A stretch of 64,000 bases of DNA, taken from positions 1 through 64,000 of the forward strand of contig JAANXF010000014.1 in assembly GCA_018263395.1 (NCBI GenBank). The letters are read 5' to 3'. The notes beneath the pieces were generated by a model, which saw only the letters and a program-made list of their open reading frames with translations, ran no database searches and had not been told where the DNA came from. This document shows positions 1 through 10,867 of this stretch, piece by piece; position 1 is the stretch's first letter, and the number at the start of each line of letters is the position of its first letter. Source of the DNA: Methanonatronarchaeales archaeon. GTDB taxonomy: Archaea > Halobacteriota > Methanonatronarchaeia > JAANXF01. The translations under genes and the position numbers were made by a program.

Positions 1-1
1 T

Positions 2-478
2 AAGGCCAAAGAGCTACAGCCCGCGGTCGATCTCGTTGCCGAACTCGCAGAGACAGGGGGCTCCCTGCCTTTCCCGCCGGAAGCCGCGACGTTTTTAAAC
101 GTGTCGCCGGAGGGGAAAAGAAGCGGTTTCCGGGCACCCGGGGGCAAGATCCGGGAAATGGAGAAAGCCGGTTTGGTCGCCCTCGACAGCTACAAAAACG
201 ACCCCGGGATCCGGTTGACGGAAGTAGGGAGCCGTATTAAAGACGCAATGATAAAGCTGCTGCTCAACGCCGAGGGCCCCTTCTATTTAAGGGATTTTGT
301 TTTCCGCGTCAGTTGCCGCGTCGCCGGTGAGGAGAGGTTTATCGAGGAAATGGACGAGGCCCTGGAGGAGCAGGGCCGGGCCTGGGAGGAGGCGGAAAAG
401 GCCATCGAGGAAGGGGACGAGGAAGCGGCGTGGGCCTGGCTCAACAGGGCGGAGTCCTTGAGTCACGTAGAGTTCTAG
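2..478 (+). CDS. C-terminal part of a hypothetical protein (possible winged-helix-like), open at the left window edge
   Basis: Frame 2 is open from base 2 through the 101..478 ORF. Sits next to the integrase, so probably element cargo. Confidence 0.5.
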   Translation, partial: KAKELQPAVDLVAELAETGGSLPFPPEAATFLNVSPEGKRSGFRAPGGKIREMEKAGLVALDSYKNDPGIRLTEVGSRIKDAMIKLLLNAEGPFYLRDFVFRVSCRVAGEERFIEEMDEALEEQGRAWEEAEKAIEEGDEEAAWAWLNRAESLSHVEF

Positions 479-1710
479 TCCTCCCGGGAGGCTTTCTTTA
501 GTTCCGCTACGTCGGCGCGTAGCTCCTTGATTTCTTGCAGAAGCGCGGCGTCCGCGTCGAGAAGCTCCTCGTCGCCCTTCTCCTCGGCCTCCTCCAGTTC
601 CTCGGCGGCCTCGGGGGTTCGGGCTAACCCGCAGCCTCCGCAAAACCGTTGGTCCTTCGTGTTCCGGGTTTCGCACCTCGGGCAGGCCCAGGGTTCAAGG
701 ACGCCGGGCTCCCTCTCCTCCGCCTCGGTAAGGCCGTGCATCGCGGCCACTTCGTCCCAGAGGTCCACGGCGTCGCTTAGATCGTAGTTCTTCAACTGCT
801 CGGAGTCCCGGGTCCATCCGAAAAACATTTTCGCGGCGGAGTCACTCATGCCCTCCCGTCTTTTCTTCGAGACGGCGGCGCGTCGCCAGGCGTGCGGCGT
901 CGTTGATTTCTCCACTCTGGCCCTGTCCTTCAGCTTCCGCGTAACGTGCCTAAGCCCGTTGTACGTCATTCTCTGCCCCTTCCTGTCGTAGTGCCGGGAG
1001 TAGAAGAGCGGGGCGTCGGGGTTATCGCTGTCCGGGTGCCGGTTTACGTGTTCCCGGAGGTAGGGCTCTGCCTCGATGAGGTACACCGTCCGGCCCCCTG
1101 TTTTACTGATTCCTCCCTCCGGAACCCGGACCTTTGCCCCCTGTCTTTCAAACGAGACGTGGCGAATGTCGAGGGAAAGCATTTCACTTGCCCTGAAGCC
1201 GCCGTCGTATAGGGCGGCGATTATGGCGGTGTCCTGGGCGTGGTCCGTAACCTCAAGCATAGCTTTAATTTCTTCGTCCCTCAGAGGCTCCTCGTCCCGC
1301 CTCCCGTTTCCGCCTTTTATCGAGGTGTCTATGTGTTTCACGGCGTCGGGGTATTCTCCGCCCACGGGGTCGCCGGCGGGGTGAACGTGTTTGTAGAAGT
1401 CCTTTATCCCGACTTTGACCCTTGAGGCCGTGGAGGCCGCATATTTTTCATTCACGACCTCCGCCACGTATTTTTGAAGGGTCCTTCTATCGAGGTCGAG
1501 GAGGGCGGCATCTGCCCAGAGGGAGAGGTCGGCAACTGCTCTTACTGAGTCGTTCAAGGTCTGCCATTTCACGGCGTCGGCGCGTTTGGCGTGTATGTAG
1601 GTCTGTAGGGCGTCCCGGTCCTGTTCCCTTTCGGGCCTGTCTCTCTGAGTCTCTACCCTGTTTTTGTAGTAGGCTTCCCGCTCCTCACGGTCTAGGCTGC
1701 TGGAGGTCAT
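475..1710 (-). CDS. Tyrosine recombinase/integrase with C-terminal zinc ribbon and coiled coil
   Basis: GGFRASEML (Arg I), HAWRR (HxxR) and late LKNYDLSD Tyr; C-terminal CPRCETRNTKDQRFCGGCG zinc ribbon. Confidence 0.85.
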   Translation of the reverse strand: MTSSSLDREEREAYYKNRVETQRDRPEREQDRDALQTYIHAKRADAVKWQTLNDSVRAVADLSLWADAALLDLDRRTLQKYVAEVVNEKYAASTASRVKVGIKDFYKHVHPAGDPVGGEYPDAVKHIDTSIKGGNGRRDEEPLRDEEIKAMLEVTDHAQDTAIIAALYDGGFRASEMLSLDIRHVSFERQGAKVRVPEGGISKTGGRTVYLIEAEPYLREHVNRHPDSDNPDAPLFYSRHYDRKGQRMTYNGLRHVTRKLKDRARVEKSTTPHAWRRAAVSKKRREGMSDSAAKMFFGWTRDSEQLKNYDLSDAVDLWDEVAAMHGLTEAEEREPGVLEPWACPRCETRNTKDQRFCGGCGLARTPEAAEELEEAEEKGDEELLDADAALLQEIKELRADVAELKKASRED

Positions 1711-1749
1711 GGTTTTACCTCACCCCTGTTACGTATATACTTTGTTGGG

Positions 1750-2522
1750 GTTACACCTTTTACTCCGTCTACGTGACCGACCCGGTGGACGACGAGATGG
1801 TGGGGAACCTCGCCGAATCCTTCGGGAGGAGGGCGGACGAGGAGGGGCTCTCAGAGTTCGAGAGGGTGAGCTTCGTCACGGCCTTCGTGCAGAGCCTGCC
1901 GTACACCCCGGACAACGTCACCACCGACTTCGACGAGTACCCCCGCTACCCGGTCGAGACCCTCGTAGACGACGGCGGGGACTGCGAGGACTCCTCCATA
2001 CTGCTCGCCTCGGTGATGGACGCCATGGGTTACGACGTGGTTCTCCTTGAGCTACCGGGCCACATGGCGGTGGGTGTCGCGGGGGACGAGACGGTGGGAG
2101 GAAGCTACGTGGAGGGCGGCGGGACTAGGTACTTCTACGTCGAAACCACCGGGGAGAACTGGGAAATCGGCGAGTTGCCCGCGGAGTTCGAGGAACTGCC
2201 GATAACGATTCGCGGCCTGGAGCCCGTGCCGGTGCTGGTGCACTCCTGGAGCGCCACGTCCAGAGGTACCCGTGTTGACGTGAACGTGACCGTGAATAAC
2301 GTGGGAACAGACGTCGCCGAGGACGTGAGGGTCAGGTGCTACTTCCAGACGGCGGAGGGGAGCTACGGTGAGCGAATCAGCGACGCTCTCACCCTGCAGC
2401 CCGGGTCCAGCGGCATGTACCGCTTCACGCTGTCCGCCCCGAGGGACGGAGAAACCAGGCTGTTCGTCGAGGTTCTCATGGAGGGCTCGAAGGTCGACGA
2501 GAGCCGCTCCGAACCGTTCTAG
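1750..2522 (+). pseudogene. Transglutaminase-like protein, apparently 5'-truncated at the integrase boundary
   Basis: YVTDPVDDEMV...VETLVDDGGDCEDSSILLASVMDAMGYDVVLL...GHMAVGV matches the transglutaminase-like Cys/His core. The reading frame has no plausible signal peptide or start and runs straight into the divergent integrase. Confidence 0.6.
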
Positions 2523-2560
2523 CGAAAACGATTTACAGGGAGAACTAAATCTATCCTACC

Positions 2561-3061
2561 ATGACGAGCGTAAGGTTGGGTGGAATCCTTGTCCTGTTGC
2601 TCACGGCCCTGGTCGCCGGTTGCTCCGGCGGACAGGGAACCTACATGGGAGGGGACGTAACGGGGGGGCCCGAGGCCACTGTGGAAGAGTACTGGGACGT
2701 GATCGACGACGGCGACTACGAGGATGCGAGGAAGCTGGTCGTGGGGGATCTGCTCTTCGACGACGGCCTCTACGGCAGGGGAGACGTCGACACTACGACC
2801 TACGCCGTATTCGGCGATGACGGCGAGAACGTCTCCGTGACGGGGGTGAACCTCGAGAGGGTGGTCAGGCTAAAGCCGGAGGACGAGCACATGCAGGAGC
2901 TCGGAGCAGAGGAGGGTTTCCTCGTGAGCTACTCGCTGAACGGTACACTCGAAAGGAAGGGTGCACGTGGTGAGCCATACGAGAGGGACCTGTCCGGCAA
3001 CTCAATGGCATCCCTGGTGGTGAGGAAGGACGGCGCCTGGAAGATAGTTCCCGACTTCTAG
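2561..3061 (+). CDS. Secreted lipoprotein, hypothetical
   Basis: N-terminal MTSVRLGGILVLLLTALVAGCSGG lipobox. Confidence 0.65.
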   Translation: MTSVRLGGILVLLLTALVAGCSGGQGTYMGGDVTGGPEATVEEYWDVIDDGDYEDARKLVVGDLLFDDGLYGRGDVDTTTYAVFGDDGENVSVTGVNLERVVRLKPEDEHMQELGAEEGFLVSYSLNGTLERKGARGEPYERDLSGNSMASLVVRKDGAWKIVPDF

Positions 3062-3723
3062 ATGAATCTCCTGTCGCTGGAAACCATGTACACCGTTCTG
3101 GCAGAGATGTTTACCGCGTGGTCCGCCATGCGCTCCAGGTCGCGTATCGCGAGGAGAACGGTCGACACGGTCGCTGCGACCTCCTGCCCCCTCTCCCCGA
3201 ACTCCGTCCTCATCAGGCGGTCTATCAGCAGGTTGTTCATCTCCTCGCAGCGGCGGTCCATCTCGTCGTCCCTCTGAATCACCGTCACCGCCCTGTCGAT
3301 GTCCCCGTCCCTGAACGCGTCTATGGCCTCGCGAAACATCTCCAGGGCGTAATCGCCGAGGGAGGCGACGTCGACCTCCTCGACGATTTTGGTAGAACCC
3401 CCTCGCAGGGTGTACTCCCCGAGGTTCACGGCGAGGTCGGCTATCCGCTCGAGGTCCGTGCTTATCTTGAAGACCGCGGTCACGTAGCGAAGGTCCCCCG
3501 CGACGGGCTGGTGCAGCGCCAGCAGGTCGGTGCACCGCCTCTCCACCTCTATGTAGAGGTCGTCCACCTCGTCGTCGCTCGTGATTATTCTGTGGGCCAG
3601 GTCCCCGTCCCTCGCCCGAACGGCCTCGACCCCCCACTCCACCCTCTCTATCGACGTCTCTGCCATCCCCTCGAAGGCTTCCTGCAGATTCTCGAATCCC
3701 TCATCGTAGCTCTTCCGGCCCAT
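3058..3723 (-). CDS. phoU: Phosphate transport regulator PhoU
   Basis: PhoU-type helical repeats (DLRYVTAVFKISTDLERIADLAVNL, DLERMADHAVNI); adjacent to pstB. Confidence 0.93.
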   Translation of the reverse strand: MGRKSYDEGFENLQEAFEGMAETSIERVEWGVEAVRARDGDLAHRIITSDDEVDDLYIEVERRCTDLLALHQPVAGDLRYVTAVFKISTDLERIADLAVNLGEYTLRGGSTKIVEEVDVASLGDYALEMFREAIDAFRDGDIDRAVTVIQRDDEMDRRCEEMNNLLIDRLMRTEFGERGQEVAATVSTVLLAIRDLERMADHAVNISARTVYMVSSDRRFI

Positions 3724-4502
3724 TACCCGAATTTCCCCGTTATGTAGTCCTCGACCCTTTTGCTATCCGGGTTCTCGAATATCTTTCCCGTGCTGTCGTA
3801 CTCCTCCAGTACGCCTCCCGTGAGGAATACCCCGGTCGTGTCGCTTATGCGGGCGGCCTGCTGCATGTTGTGCGTGACGATCACCACCGTGTACTCCTCC
3901 TTCAGGTCGTGAATCAGGTCCTCTATCTTGGACGTGGCGACGGGGTCCAGTGCCGACGCGGGCTCGTCCATGAGCAGCACCTCTGGCTCCACGGCGATGG
4001 CCCGCGCTATGCACAGCCTCTGCTGCTGTCCCCCGGAGAGGCTCAGCGCAGACTCGTCCAGACGGTCCGAGACCTCCTCCCACAGCGCGGCCCTCCTCAG
4101 GGAGTTCTCCACGACCTCCCTCAGCCCGGACCTGTCCCCTACGCCGTGCAGCCTCGGGCCGTAGGCGACGTTGTCGAACACCGTCTTCGGGAAGGGGTTT
4201 GGCTTCTGGAAAACCATGCCTATCGCTCGACGCAGCTTCACCGGGTCGACGTCGTCGTCGTAGACGTTCTTGCCCTCGAACAGGACCTCGCCCTTGACCC
4301 TTGCCCCCTCCACCAGGTCGTTCATACGGTTCAGGCAGCGCAGGAAGGTGGACTTGCCGCATCCGCTCGGACCTATTACCGCCGTAACCCTGTTCCTGTC
4401 GATGTCCATGTCCACGTCCCGTAGGGCTGCCTCGCCGTCGTAGTACACGCTGAGCCCCCTGGTTTTAAGCACGGTGGAGTTACCGGTCAACGCCCGAAGC
4501 AC
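3723..4502 (-). CDS. pstB: Phosphate ABC transporter ATP-binding protein
   Basis: Walker [33 protein letters not shown] typical of PstB. Confidence 0.95.
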   Translation of the reverse strand: MLRALTGNSTVLKTRGLSVYYDGEAALRDVDMDIDRNRVTAVIGPSGCGKSTFLRCLNRMNDLVEGARVKGEVLFEGKNVYDDDVDPVKLRRAIGMVFQKPNPFPKTVFDNVAYGPRLHGVGDRSGLREVVENSLRRAALWEEVSDRLDESALSLSGGQQQRLCIARAIAVEPEVLLMDEPASALDPVATSKIEDLIHDLKEEYTVVIVTHNMQQAARISDTTGVFLTGGVLEEYDSTGKIFENPDSKRVEDYITGKFG

Positions 4503-4536
4503 CTCCTCCCGTCGACCGTCAGGTGCATCGCTCCGC

Positions 4537-5448
4537 TCATTGTCTCCTGCCCCTCCGATACCTGTTCCGGATTACCACTGCGCCGGCGTTCATGGACAGG
4601 AGGAGAACCAGGAGCACGACGATAGCGGCGGGCGTGACGCCGTGCTGAAAACCCTCCTGTGGGAGGTCCGACCACGCAAATATCTGCAGCGGGAGGGCGC
4701 CGGTCGGGCTTAGCAATCCCGTGGGCGGGGAGAATATGGACGTGGCGAACCCTATCATTATCAGCGGCGCCGTCTCCCCCATCGCCCTCGCCAGGGCCAG
4801 AATCGTCCCCGTCATGATTCCCGGAATCGCCTCCGGAAGCACCACGCCCCTGATGGTCTGCCACTTCGTCGCGCCGATGCCGTAGGACGCGTCCCTCATG
4901 GATCCGGGCACCGCCCGGATGGACTCCTGGGCAGAGACTATCACTATCGGCAAAATCAGCAGCGTCAGCGTCATGCCCCCCACGAGGACGGTTCCGTGCT
5001 CCAGTTCGAGGGTCGACACGAAGATGCCGAGCCCCAGGAGGCCGTACACGATGGATGGGACGCCCGCGAGGTTGGATATGTTGGTCTCTATCAGTGACGA
5101 AAAGACGCTTCTCGACGCGTATTCCTCCATGTAGATGGCCGTACCTACGCCTATGGGCAGGGAGAGCGCGGCTACCAGCGAGATGACCAGAACGGAGCCC
5201 ACGAGGGCGGGGTAGATCCCGGCCCTCTCCGGGAACCTGGAAGGGGGGCTGGTAAGGAACTGGAGGTCGAGCCAACCGGCGGCGTCCCAGAAGACGTAGA
5301 CGAGCAGGGTTGCGAGGGCGACTATCCCGAAGAGGGTGGCGGCCACGCACAGCGCCACGAAGACGTGCCCCTTCCACCTCCCGGAGGCGCCGTCCCTTCC
5401 GTACCACGCCTTCACTCGTAGACCTCCCTGTACCTGGCCTTGACCCAT
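4537..5448 (-). CDS. pstA: Phosphate ABC transporter permease PstA
   Basis: Permease signature and operon position. Confidence 0.92.
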   Translation of the reverse strand: MGQGQVQGGLRVKAWYGRDGASGRWKGHVFVALCVAATLFGIVALATLLVYVFWDAAGWLDLQFLTSPPSRFPERAGIYPALVGSVLVISLVAALSLPIGVGTAIYMEEYASRSVFSSLIETNISNLAGVPSIVYGLLGLGIFVSTLELEHGTVLVGGMTLTLLILPIVIVSAQESIRAVPGSMRDASYGIGATKWQTIRGVVLPEAIPGIMTGTILALARAMGETAPLIMIGFATSIFSPPTGLLSPTGALPLQIFAWSDLPQEGFQHGVTPAAIVVLLVLLLSMNAGAVVIRNRYRRGRRQ

Positions 5449-6365
5449 TGGCTGAGCAGGTTCATCGCGAAGGTGATGACGAACAGTGTGAGCCCTATGG
5501 CGAAGAGGCTCCTGTACGCCACCGAGTTCCCCGTTACGTCGCTAACGCCTATCTCCACCATCGCAGCGGTCATGGTCTCCACGGGGTCGAGGAGGGCCTC
5601 CCCCGGCCTAAGCGGGTTGACCATGCGGGGAAACTTTCCTGCGGCGATGGTCACCGCCATGGTCTCCCCTATGGCGCGGGAGATGGCCAGGATGAAGGAG
5701 GCTATTATCCCGGACAGCGCCGCGGGGATCACCACCGTCGTGGAGACGTCGAGCTTCGTGGCCCCGAGTCCGTAACCTGCCTCCCTGAGGGACCTCGGCA
5801 CGGCGCTCATCGCGTCCTCGCTTATGCTGGAGACCATCGGTATGATCATTATGCCGACGACTACGGAGGCGCTTAACGCGTTGAACGTGCTGATTCCGGG
5901 GAAGAACCCGCTCAGGAACGGGGTTATGTACACGAGGGCGAAGTATCCGTACACGACCGTCGGTACGCCGGCGAGCACCTCGAGTGCCGGCTTGACGACC
6001 GAACGCACCCTCTCGTCCGCGTACTCGCTGAGGTAGACCGCCGTGGCCACGCCCACCGGCAGGGCGACTGCCGCGGCGCCGACCGTCACGGTCAGCGTGC
6101 CGCTGACGAGGGGCAGGACGCCGAACTCGTAGGGCCGTATCGTGGGGCTCCACCTAGTGCCCGTCAGGAACTCCAGAGCGGGGACCTCCCCGAAGAACTG
6201 CGCGGCGTCGACCAGTAGAGTCGCGACTATGGCGAGAGTGGTAACGATCGATAGCAGGGCGCAGGCGAGGAAGACCCCCTTCACCGACCTCCCCGTGAGG
6301 GAGCCGGACCGGCTGCCCGTCAAATCCGGCCCACGCGGCTGCTCGGAGTCCTTCATCCTGGGCAT
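5412..6365 (-). CDS. pstC: Phosphate ABC transporter permease PstC
   Basis: Permease signature ([27 protein letters not shown]) and operon position. Confidence 0.92.
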   Translation of the reverse strand: MPRMKDSEQPRGPDLTGSRSGSLTGRSVKGVFLACALLSIVTTLAIVATLLVDAAQFFGEVPALEFLTGTRWSPTIRPYEFGVLPLVSGTLTVTVGAAAVALPVGVATAVYLSEYADERVRSVVKPALEVLAGVPTVVYGYFALVYITPFLSGFFPGISTFNALSASVVVGIMIIPMVSSISEDAMSAVPRSLREAGYGLGATKLDVSTTVVIPAALSGIIASFILAISRAIGETMAVTIAAGKFPRMVNPLRPGEALLDPVETMTAAMVEIGVSDVTGNSVAYRSLFAIGLTLFVITFAMNLLSQWVKARYREVYE

Positions 6366-6493
6366 CCGTATTGAGTCCGCCCTCCAATAAATTGGCTGGG
6401 TGGACCCGTATCGGTCACCGGACGAGACGACCAGGGTTCGAATACCGGCCTGTTCCGGATATCCGCAGGCCCCCGCCGTCCACTCGCGTCCAG

Positions 6494-7462
6494 CTATCCG
6501 TCCCCCTCTACCGCGTTCTCGAGTTTCCGGAGGTTCTCCCGTTTCACGTCCGAGGTCACGGGCACGTAACCTATCTGGCCGATGAGGTCGGTGTCGGTCT
6601 GCTCGATGTAGAACTCCACGAACTCCCGCACCGCCTCCTCATCCAGGGAGTCCTCGTTGACGTATATGAAGAGGGGCCGGGAAAGCGGCCTGTACTCGCC
6701 GCTCTTTGCCGTCTCGATGCCGGGCTCCACGCCGTTCACCTTCAAGGCCTTTACTTTACCCTGGTTCTCCAGGTAGTAGGCCATGCCGAGGTACCCCATC
6801 GCGTACCTGTCCCGCGAGACGGCCTGCACGATGGTGTTGTCCTGTTCGGTGCCCTGGAAGTCGCCCCTCGACGCGCCCTCCTCCCCGACTATCTCCTCGG
6901 TGAAGTAGTCGAAGGTCCCCGAGGCGCTCGTTGGGCCGTACAGCTCGATCTCCTCGTCCGGCCACTCCGGCCTCACGTCGCTCCACCTCCGGGCCGGGTC
7001 CTCCGGCCTCCATATCTGTCTCAGCTCCTCCACGGTTACGTCGTCGACCCACTCGGCCTCGGGGTTGACCAGGACAGTTATGGCGTCCGTCGCCACCTGG
7101 AGCTCCAGGGGTTCGATGCCGTTGGCCCTGGCCGCCTCGAGCTCGCTCTCCTCGATCCGTCTGCTCGCGCCGTTTATGTCGGTCTTTCCCGGGACGAAGA
7201 AGTTCTCGAAGCCGCCGCCGGTCCCCGTGGACTGTACCGGTACCTGGACCCCTGGGTGCTCCTTGTTGAACTCCTCGGCAACCGCTACGGAGATGGGGTA
7301 GACCGTGCTGCTGCCCGCTATCCTGACCTCGCCGGTAAGCCCGTCCGACGCGTCCCCTCCGGGGCCCCCGACGCAACCAGCCGTAACGACAGCGACCGAC
7401 ATCGCCAGGACGGCCAGCACCTTCGGCGAACCGCTTCCGCTCGACACAATTCGTCCCGTCAT
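6494..7462 (-). CDS. pstS: Phosphate-binding protein PstS, lipoprotein
   Basis: [24 protein letters not shown]; lipobox VTAGCVGG. Confidence 0.93.
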   Translation of the reverse strand: MTGRIVSSGSGSPKVLAVLAMSVAVVTAGCVGGPGGDASDGLTGEVRIAGSSTVYPISVAVAEEFNKEHPGVQVPVQSTGTGGGFENFFVPGKTDINGASRRIEESELEAARANGIEPLELQVATDAITVLVNPEAEWVDDVTVEELRQIWRPEDPARRWSDVRPEWPDEEIELYGPTSASGTFDYFTEEIVGEEGASRGDFQGTEQDNTIVQAVSRDRYAMGYLGMAYYLENQGKVKALKVNGVEPGIETAKSGEYRPLSRPLFIYVNEDSLDEEAVREFVEFYIEQTDTDLIGQIGYVPVTSDVKRENLRKLENAVEGDG

Positions 7463-7502
7463 CGCCCACGGGTTTGTCGAAAACCACGATAAGTATTGTC
7501 TA

Positions 7503-7521
7503 AGTAATATATATAGAGTAT
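7503..7521 (-). promoter_or_regulatory. Putative TATA element for pstS
   Basis: AT-rich tract (actctatatatattactta on minus strand) about 45 nt upstream of the pstS start in otherwise GC-rich DNA. Confidence 0.5.
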
Positions 7522-7685
7522 TTAGTCGGTCCCGTGCTCGGCGTCGTGCGCCACGTCGCGAAGAACCTCCCCCGGTGACGGCGGGGGTGGAGGGGTACGG
7601 AGCGGGGTACGTGGGCGGCGCAGCCCCTTCTCCACGAACAACGTCGCCTGAACGTGTAAACGCAAACCGGAAGGGCGAGTTCCGG

Positions 7686-8441
7686 CTACCGGTACCTCTT
7701 CTCCCTCAGGTAACGGTAGGTGTCCGTCCTCCTCATGTCGAACATCTCGGCCCTGCCAAACCTCGCCAGCACTGCCGGCACGACCTCGTTAAGGGCGCCG
7801 AGGAGGAATACCGCCGCCATCACCACCGTGGCCCAGGAGGGGGCCTCCGCGACGATGCCGACCAGCAGGACGGCGAGGGAGGCGAGGTTCGTGGCCACCG
7901 CTCCGGAGGCGTGCATCCTCGCCCTCCCCCGGGGTGAGGCCTTCAGGTAGGTTGCGTAGTTCGTCTTCACGGTGGGCTCGATTCTGGCCGGCCCGTTCAG
8001 AAAGTAGAATGAGAACCTGATGCCGTTCAGCCTGCCGACCACCTGGTGCGCGAGGGGGTGAACCGCCGCGGCCAGGGCGAACTGTGCCACTACGAACGTC
8101 GCGCCCCTGACGGCAGCCTGTGAAAACCCCGCGACGGGAGGCACGTCGGCCGGGACGAGGGCGAGGTACAGCAGAGCGAGGCCAGCCGAAGCCAGGGCCA
8201 GCTCCAGGACGTTTCCGAGGAGAAGCGGCAGCCTCAGCAGAGACGATTTTTTGAAGAGTGCCCCGTCGACCTCGCCCACGAGATTGGCCAGGTCGCCCCT
8301 CAGCTCGGGGTCCTCCTTTACCCTCTCCACTATCGACCAGAACTCGGAGGTATCGACGTCCTCCCCTGAGCCCAGCTCGTCGAGCATCTCTACTAGCCGG
8401 TCCTCAACCTCGTTCTCCTCGCTGAGGAGGCTGTGCTCCAT
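7686..8441 (-). CDS. Polytopic membrane protein, M50-metalloprotease-like fold with degenerate HPLAH motif
   Basis: Hydrophobic helices plus AAAVHPLAHQVVGRLNGIRFSFYFLNGPARIEP where site-2 proteases carry HExxH. Confidence 0.5.
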   Translation of the reverse strand: MEHSLLSEENEVEDRLVEMLDELGSGEDVDTSEFWSIVERVKEDPELRGDLANLVGEVDGALFKKSSLLRLPLLLGNVLELALASAGLALLYLALVPADVPPVAGFSQAAVRGATFVVAQFALAAAVHPLAHQVVGRLNGIRFSFYFLNGPARIEPTVKTNYATYLKASPRGRARMHASGAVATNLASLAVLLVGIVAEAPSWATVVMAAVFLLGALNEVVPAVLARFGRAEMFDMRRTDTYRYLREKRYR

Positions 8442-8466
8442 GTATCCTAAACCTCCCCCAGATTAC

Positions 8467-9369
8467 TTAGAAGTTTTGATACAGCTCCTCCACCGCGTCC
8501 ATCGTCGCGACCGCCTCGTGGAGCATCGGGGAGCCCCCGTGCCGACGTGCCGAAAGAAACTCGTCGACAACCCCACCGAACCACTCCCCGTGTACGGAGC
8601 CGTCGGAGAGCCCCCTCTCGAAAACGGCGTCCCCCTCGATTCTGTCGTCCAGCAACCGGTGACCGTCCGCCTCGACCCTCACGCACCTCTCGTCGGACGT
8701 CCAGTCCAGGGACACGGCCGCGCCCGCGTCTCCGAGCTCCAGCTCGAACTCGATCTGGAAGTCCACCCCGTCGCAGGTTTCCGCCTCGACGAGGTCGACG
8801 TCGGAGACGGTCTCACCAGCGAGGAACGCGGACGCGTAGATGGCGTGGTACCCGTGGTCCATCAGGATCCCCCCACCGGAGACCTCCCTGTTCACCCTCC
8901 ATCCAGGGAGCCAGGACTCCGTCCCCTCGCAGAACCCCGTCCTCCTGACTTCAAAACGCACCTCGGAGGCGTCCCCGGCCAACTCCTTCAGCCTCCGTAG
9001 GTGAGGGGCGTGCAGGTAGTTGTGTACCGGAAAGGCAGTGACCCCCATGCAGGCCCTCTCAACCCTGCCCTGCTCCCCGGGCATACAGACCGGTTTCTCG
9101 ATCAGTACGTCCACGCCCGCCCCGGCGGACCTCTCGACTGCCTCGAGTTTGAACGCGGGGGGAACCGCGACGTCCACGAAGCCCGGCTCAGCCTCTTCCA
9201 GCGCCTCCTCGAGGGAGCTGTGGGTCTCCAGGCCGGCGTCCCTGGCCGCCGCCAGCCTTTCGCTCGAGACGTCGACCACGCCGCCGACGTCCACGCCCCG
9301 CTCCCTGAGGGCCGGCAGGTGCCCCCTCTCGGCGACGTTTCCGAATCCGAATATGACGCAGCTAACCAT
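8467..9369 (-). CDS. Gfo/Idh/MocA family oxidoreductase
   Basis: N-terminal Rossmann FGFGNVAERGHLPAL; EKPV motif (DVLIEKPVCM). Confidence 0.85.
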   Translation of the reverse strand: MVSCVIFGFGNVAERGHLPALRERGVDVGGVVDVSSERLAAARDAGLETHSSLEEALEEAEPGFVDVAVPPAFKLEAVERSAGAGVDVLIEKPVCMPGEQGRVERACMGVTAFPVHNYLHAPHLRRLKELAGDASEVRFEVRRTGFCEGTESWLPGWRVNREVSGGGILMDHGYHAIYASAFLAGETVSDVDLVEAETCDGVDFQIEFELELGDAGAAVSLDWTSDERCVRVEADGHRLLDDRIEGDAVFERGLSDGSVHGEWFGGVVDEFLSARRHGGSPMLHEAVATMDAVEELYQNF

Positions 9370-10183
9370 CCGTGAACATCTCGCGCAGGCCGCTCTCCCT
9401 CAGGAACCCCGCGGCTTCGGCAGCCGCACTCGCCGGGTTCTCCGTGTGCTGATTCAGCTCGACGGACACCCATCCGTCGAACCCCGACTCCTCCAGGTAC
9501 TCCAGGGCGTCGCGCAGGTCCGCTTCGCCCCTGCCCGGCACCTGGTGGCGGTGGGGGTGGAGCCCGTATTCTCCGTCGTCGAGGTGTACATGTGCCAGGT
9601 GTCTCCCGAGTCCCTCCATGTACTCCCTGGTGGTGGCGTCCAGGGCCACGGCGTGGCTCAGGTCTGCGCAGGCGGCGAACCCGTCCGCCCCGAGCTCCTC
9701 TATCAGCTCCACCGTCTGCTCAGGTGTCCGCAGGTACTTCTCGGGCTCCGGCTCCAGGACGACCGTTACGTCCCTCCCCGACGCGTGCTCCCCGACCTCG
9801 CGCATCGATTCGAGGAGCCTCTCACCCATCTCCTCGGAGGGCCTCCTTCCGTGCAGGTACCCCGACGCCGTAACCACCCTGTCCACGTCGAAAAGGGGAG
9901 CCGCGTCGATTACGCGCTTGAACCTCTCGACGCTGGCCTCCCTGAGGTCGTCGTTCGGCGAGACGAAATCCAGGTGGGCCGACAGGGCGAAGACCTCCAT
10001 TCCAGAGGCGTCGGCTAGGCGTACCAGTTTCTCCGCCCTGGCCTCCCCGTCGCGTCCCGGCACGAAGAACTGGCCCTTGCACCAGAGCTCAATCCCTCTG
10101 TACCCCAGGTCACCCAGGGTCTCCACGGCGTACTCGAAGTCGAAGAGCTTGAAACCGTTGGTGAAGAAACCTGGTCCTTTCAT
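9362..10183 (-). CDS. Sugar phosphate isomerase/epimerase (xylose isomerase-like TIM barrel)
   Basis: DLGYRGIELW, HLAHVHLDD, GFDGWVSVELN; ATGA overlap with the next gene. Confidence 0.82.
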   Translation of the reverse strand: MKGPGFFTNGFKLFDFEYAVETLGDLGYRGIELWCKGQFFVPGRDGEARAEKLVRLADASGMEVFALSAHLDFVSPNDDLREASVERFKRVIDAAPLFDVDRVVTASGYLHGRRPSEEMGERLLESMREVGEHASGRDVTVVLEPEPEKYLRTPEQTVELIEELGADGFAACADLSHAVALDATTREYMEGLGRHLAHVHLDDGEYGLHPHRHQVPGRGEADLRDALEYLEESGFDGWVSVELNQHTENPASAAAEAAGFLRESGLREMFTDG

Positions 10184-10788
10184 GCCTTTGCCCTGACCAG
10201 GGCTGATACCCAGTAGAGCTCCCTCAGCGAGACGTCGCGGAACCCGGCGTCCTGAAGGAGACTTCGCCACCCCTCCTCGTCGTGGACGTAGAACCGGCCG
10301 CCCTCCACGACGTACCTCAGGAAGGTGACGAAGGGCTTGTCGAACCTGTGCGGCGACGAGTATATGTCGTAAATCGCGACCTCGGCGCCGCTCCTGCTCA
10401 CCCTCTTGGCCTCGTCCATCACGGCGTCGAAGCTCGGGAACTCGTGGCTGGCCAGGGAACAGAACACGGCGTCGAAGCCGTCGTCAGGGAAGGGAAGGTT
10501 GAAGGCGTCTCCTCTAACGAGGTTCACGTTCTCCGAGTCCCCGTTCTTTCCCTCGTTGACCGAGAGCATGCCGGTGGAGACGTCCAGGCCCACCACCTCG
10601 TCTGCCGCGATGTGGGCGGTGAGGTACCCGGTTCCGCAGCACAGGTCCAGTGCGCTTTCGACGTGCGGGACGCTGTCGACCACGGCGTCCCGGACCCTGT
10701 CGTGGGTACCCATCATCAGCAGCCGCGTGGCGGCGTCGTAACGCTTCGATATGGCGTCGAAGTGCCCCACTTTCGCCATTCCGACCAT
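10180..10788 (-). CDS. Class I SAM-dependent methyltransferase
   Basis: ALDLCCGTGYLTAHIAADEVVGLDVSTGML, FPDDGFDAVFCSLASHEF. Confidence 0.85.
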   Translation of the reverse strand: MVGMAKVGHFDAISKRYDAATRLLMMGTHDRVRDAVVDSVPHVESALDLCCGTGYLTAHIAADEVVGLDVSTGMLSVNEGKNGDSENVNLVRGDAFNLPFPDDGFDAVFCSLASHEFPSFDAVMDEAKRVSRSGAEVAIYDIYSSPHRFDKPFVTFLRYVVEGGRFYVHDEEGWRSLLQDAGFRDVSLRELYWVSALVRAKA

Positions 10789-10867
10789 AATGTCGCGGAC
10801 GAGTAATAACCCTTGCAGACGGCCTCCGAGTAAATGCTTATGGGCTGGGGAACTGAGGGATACAGCT

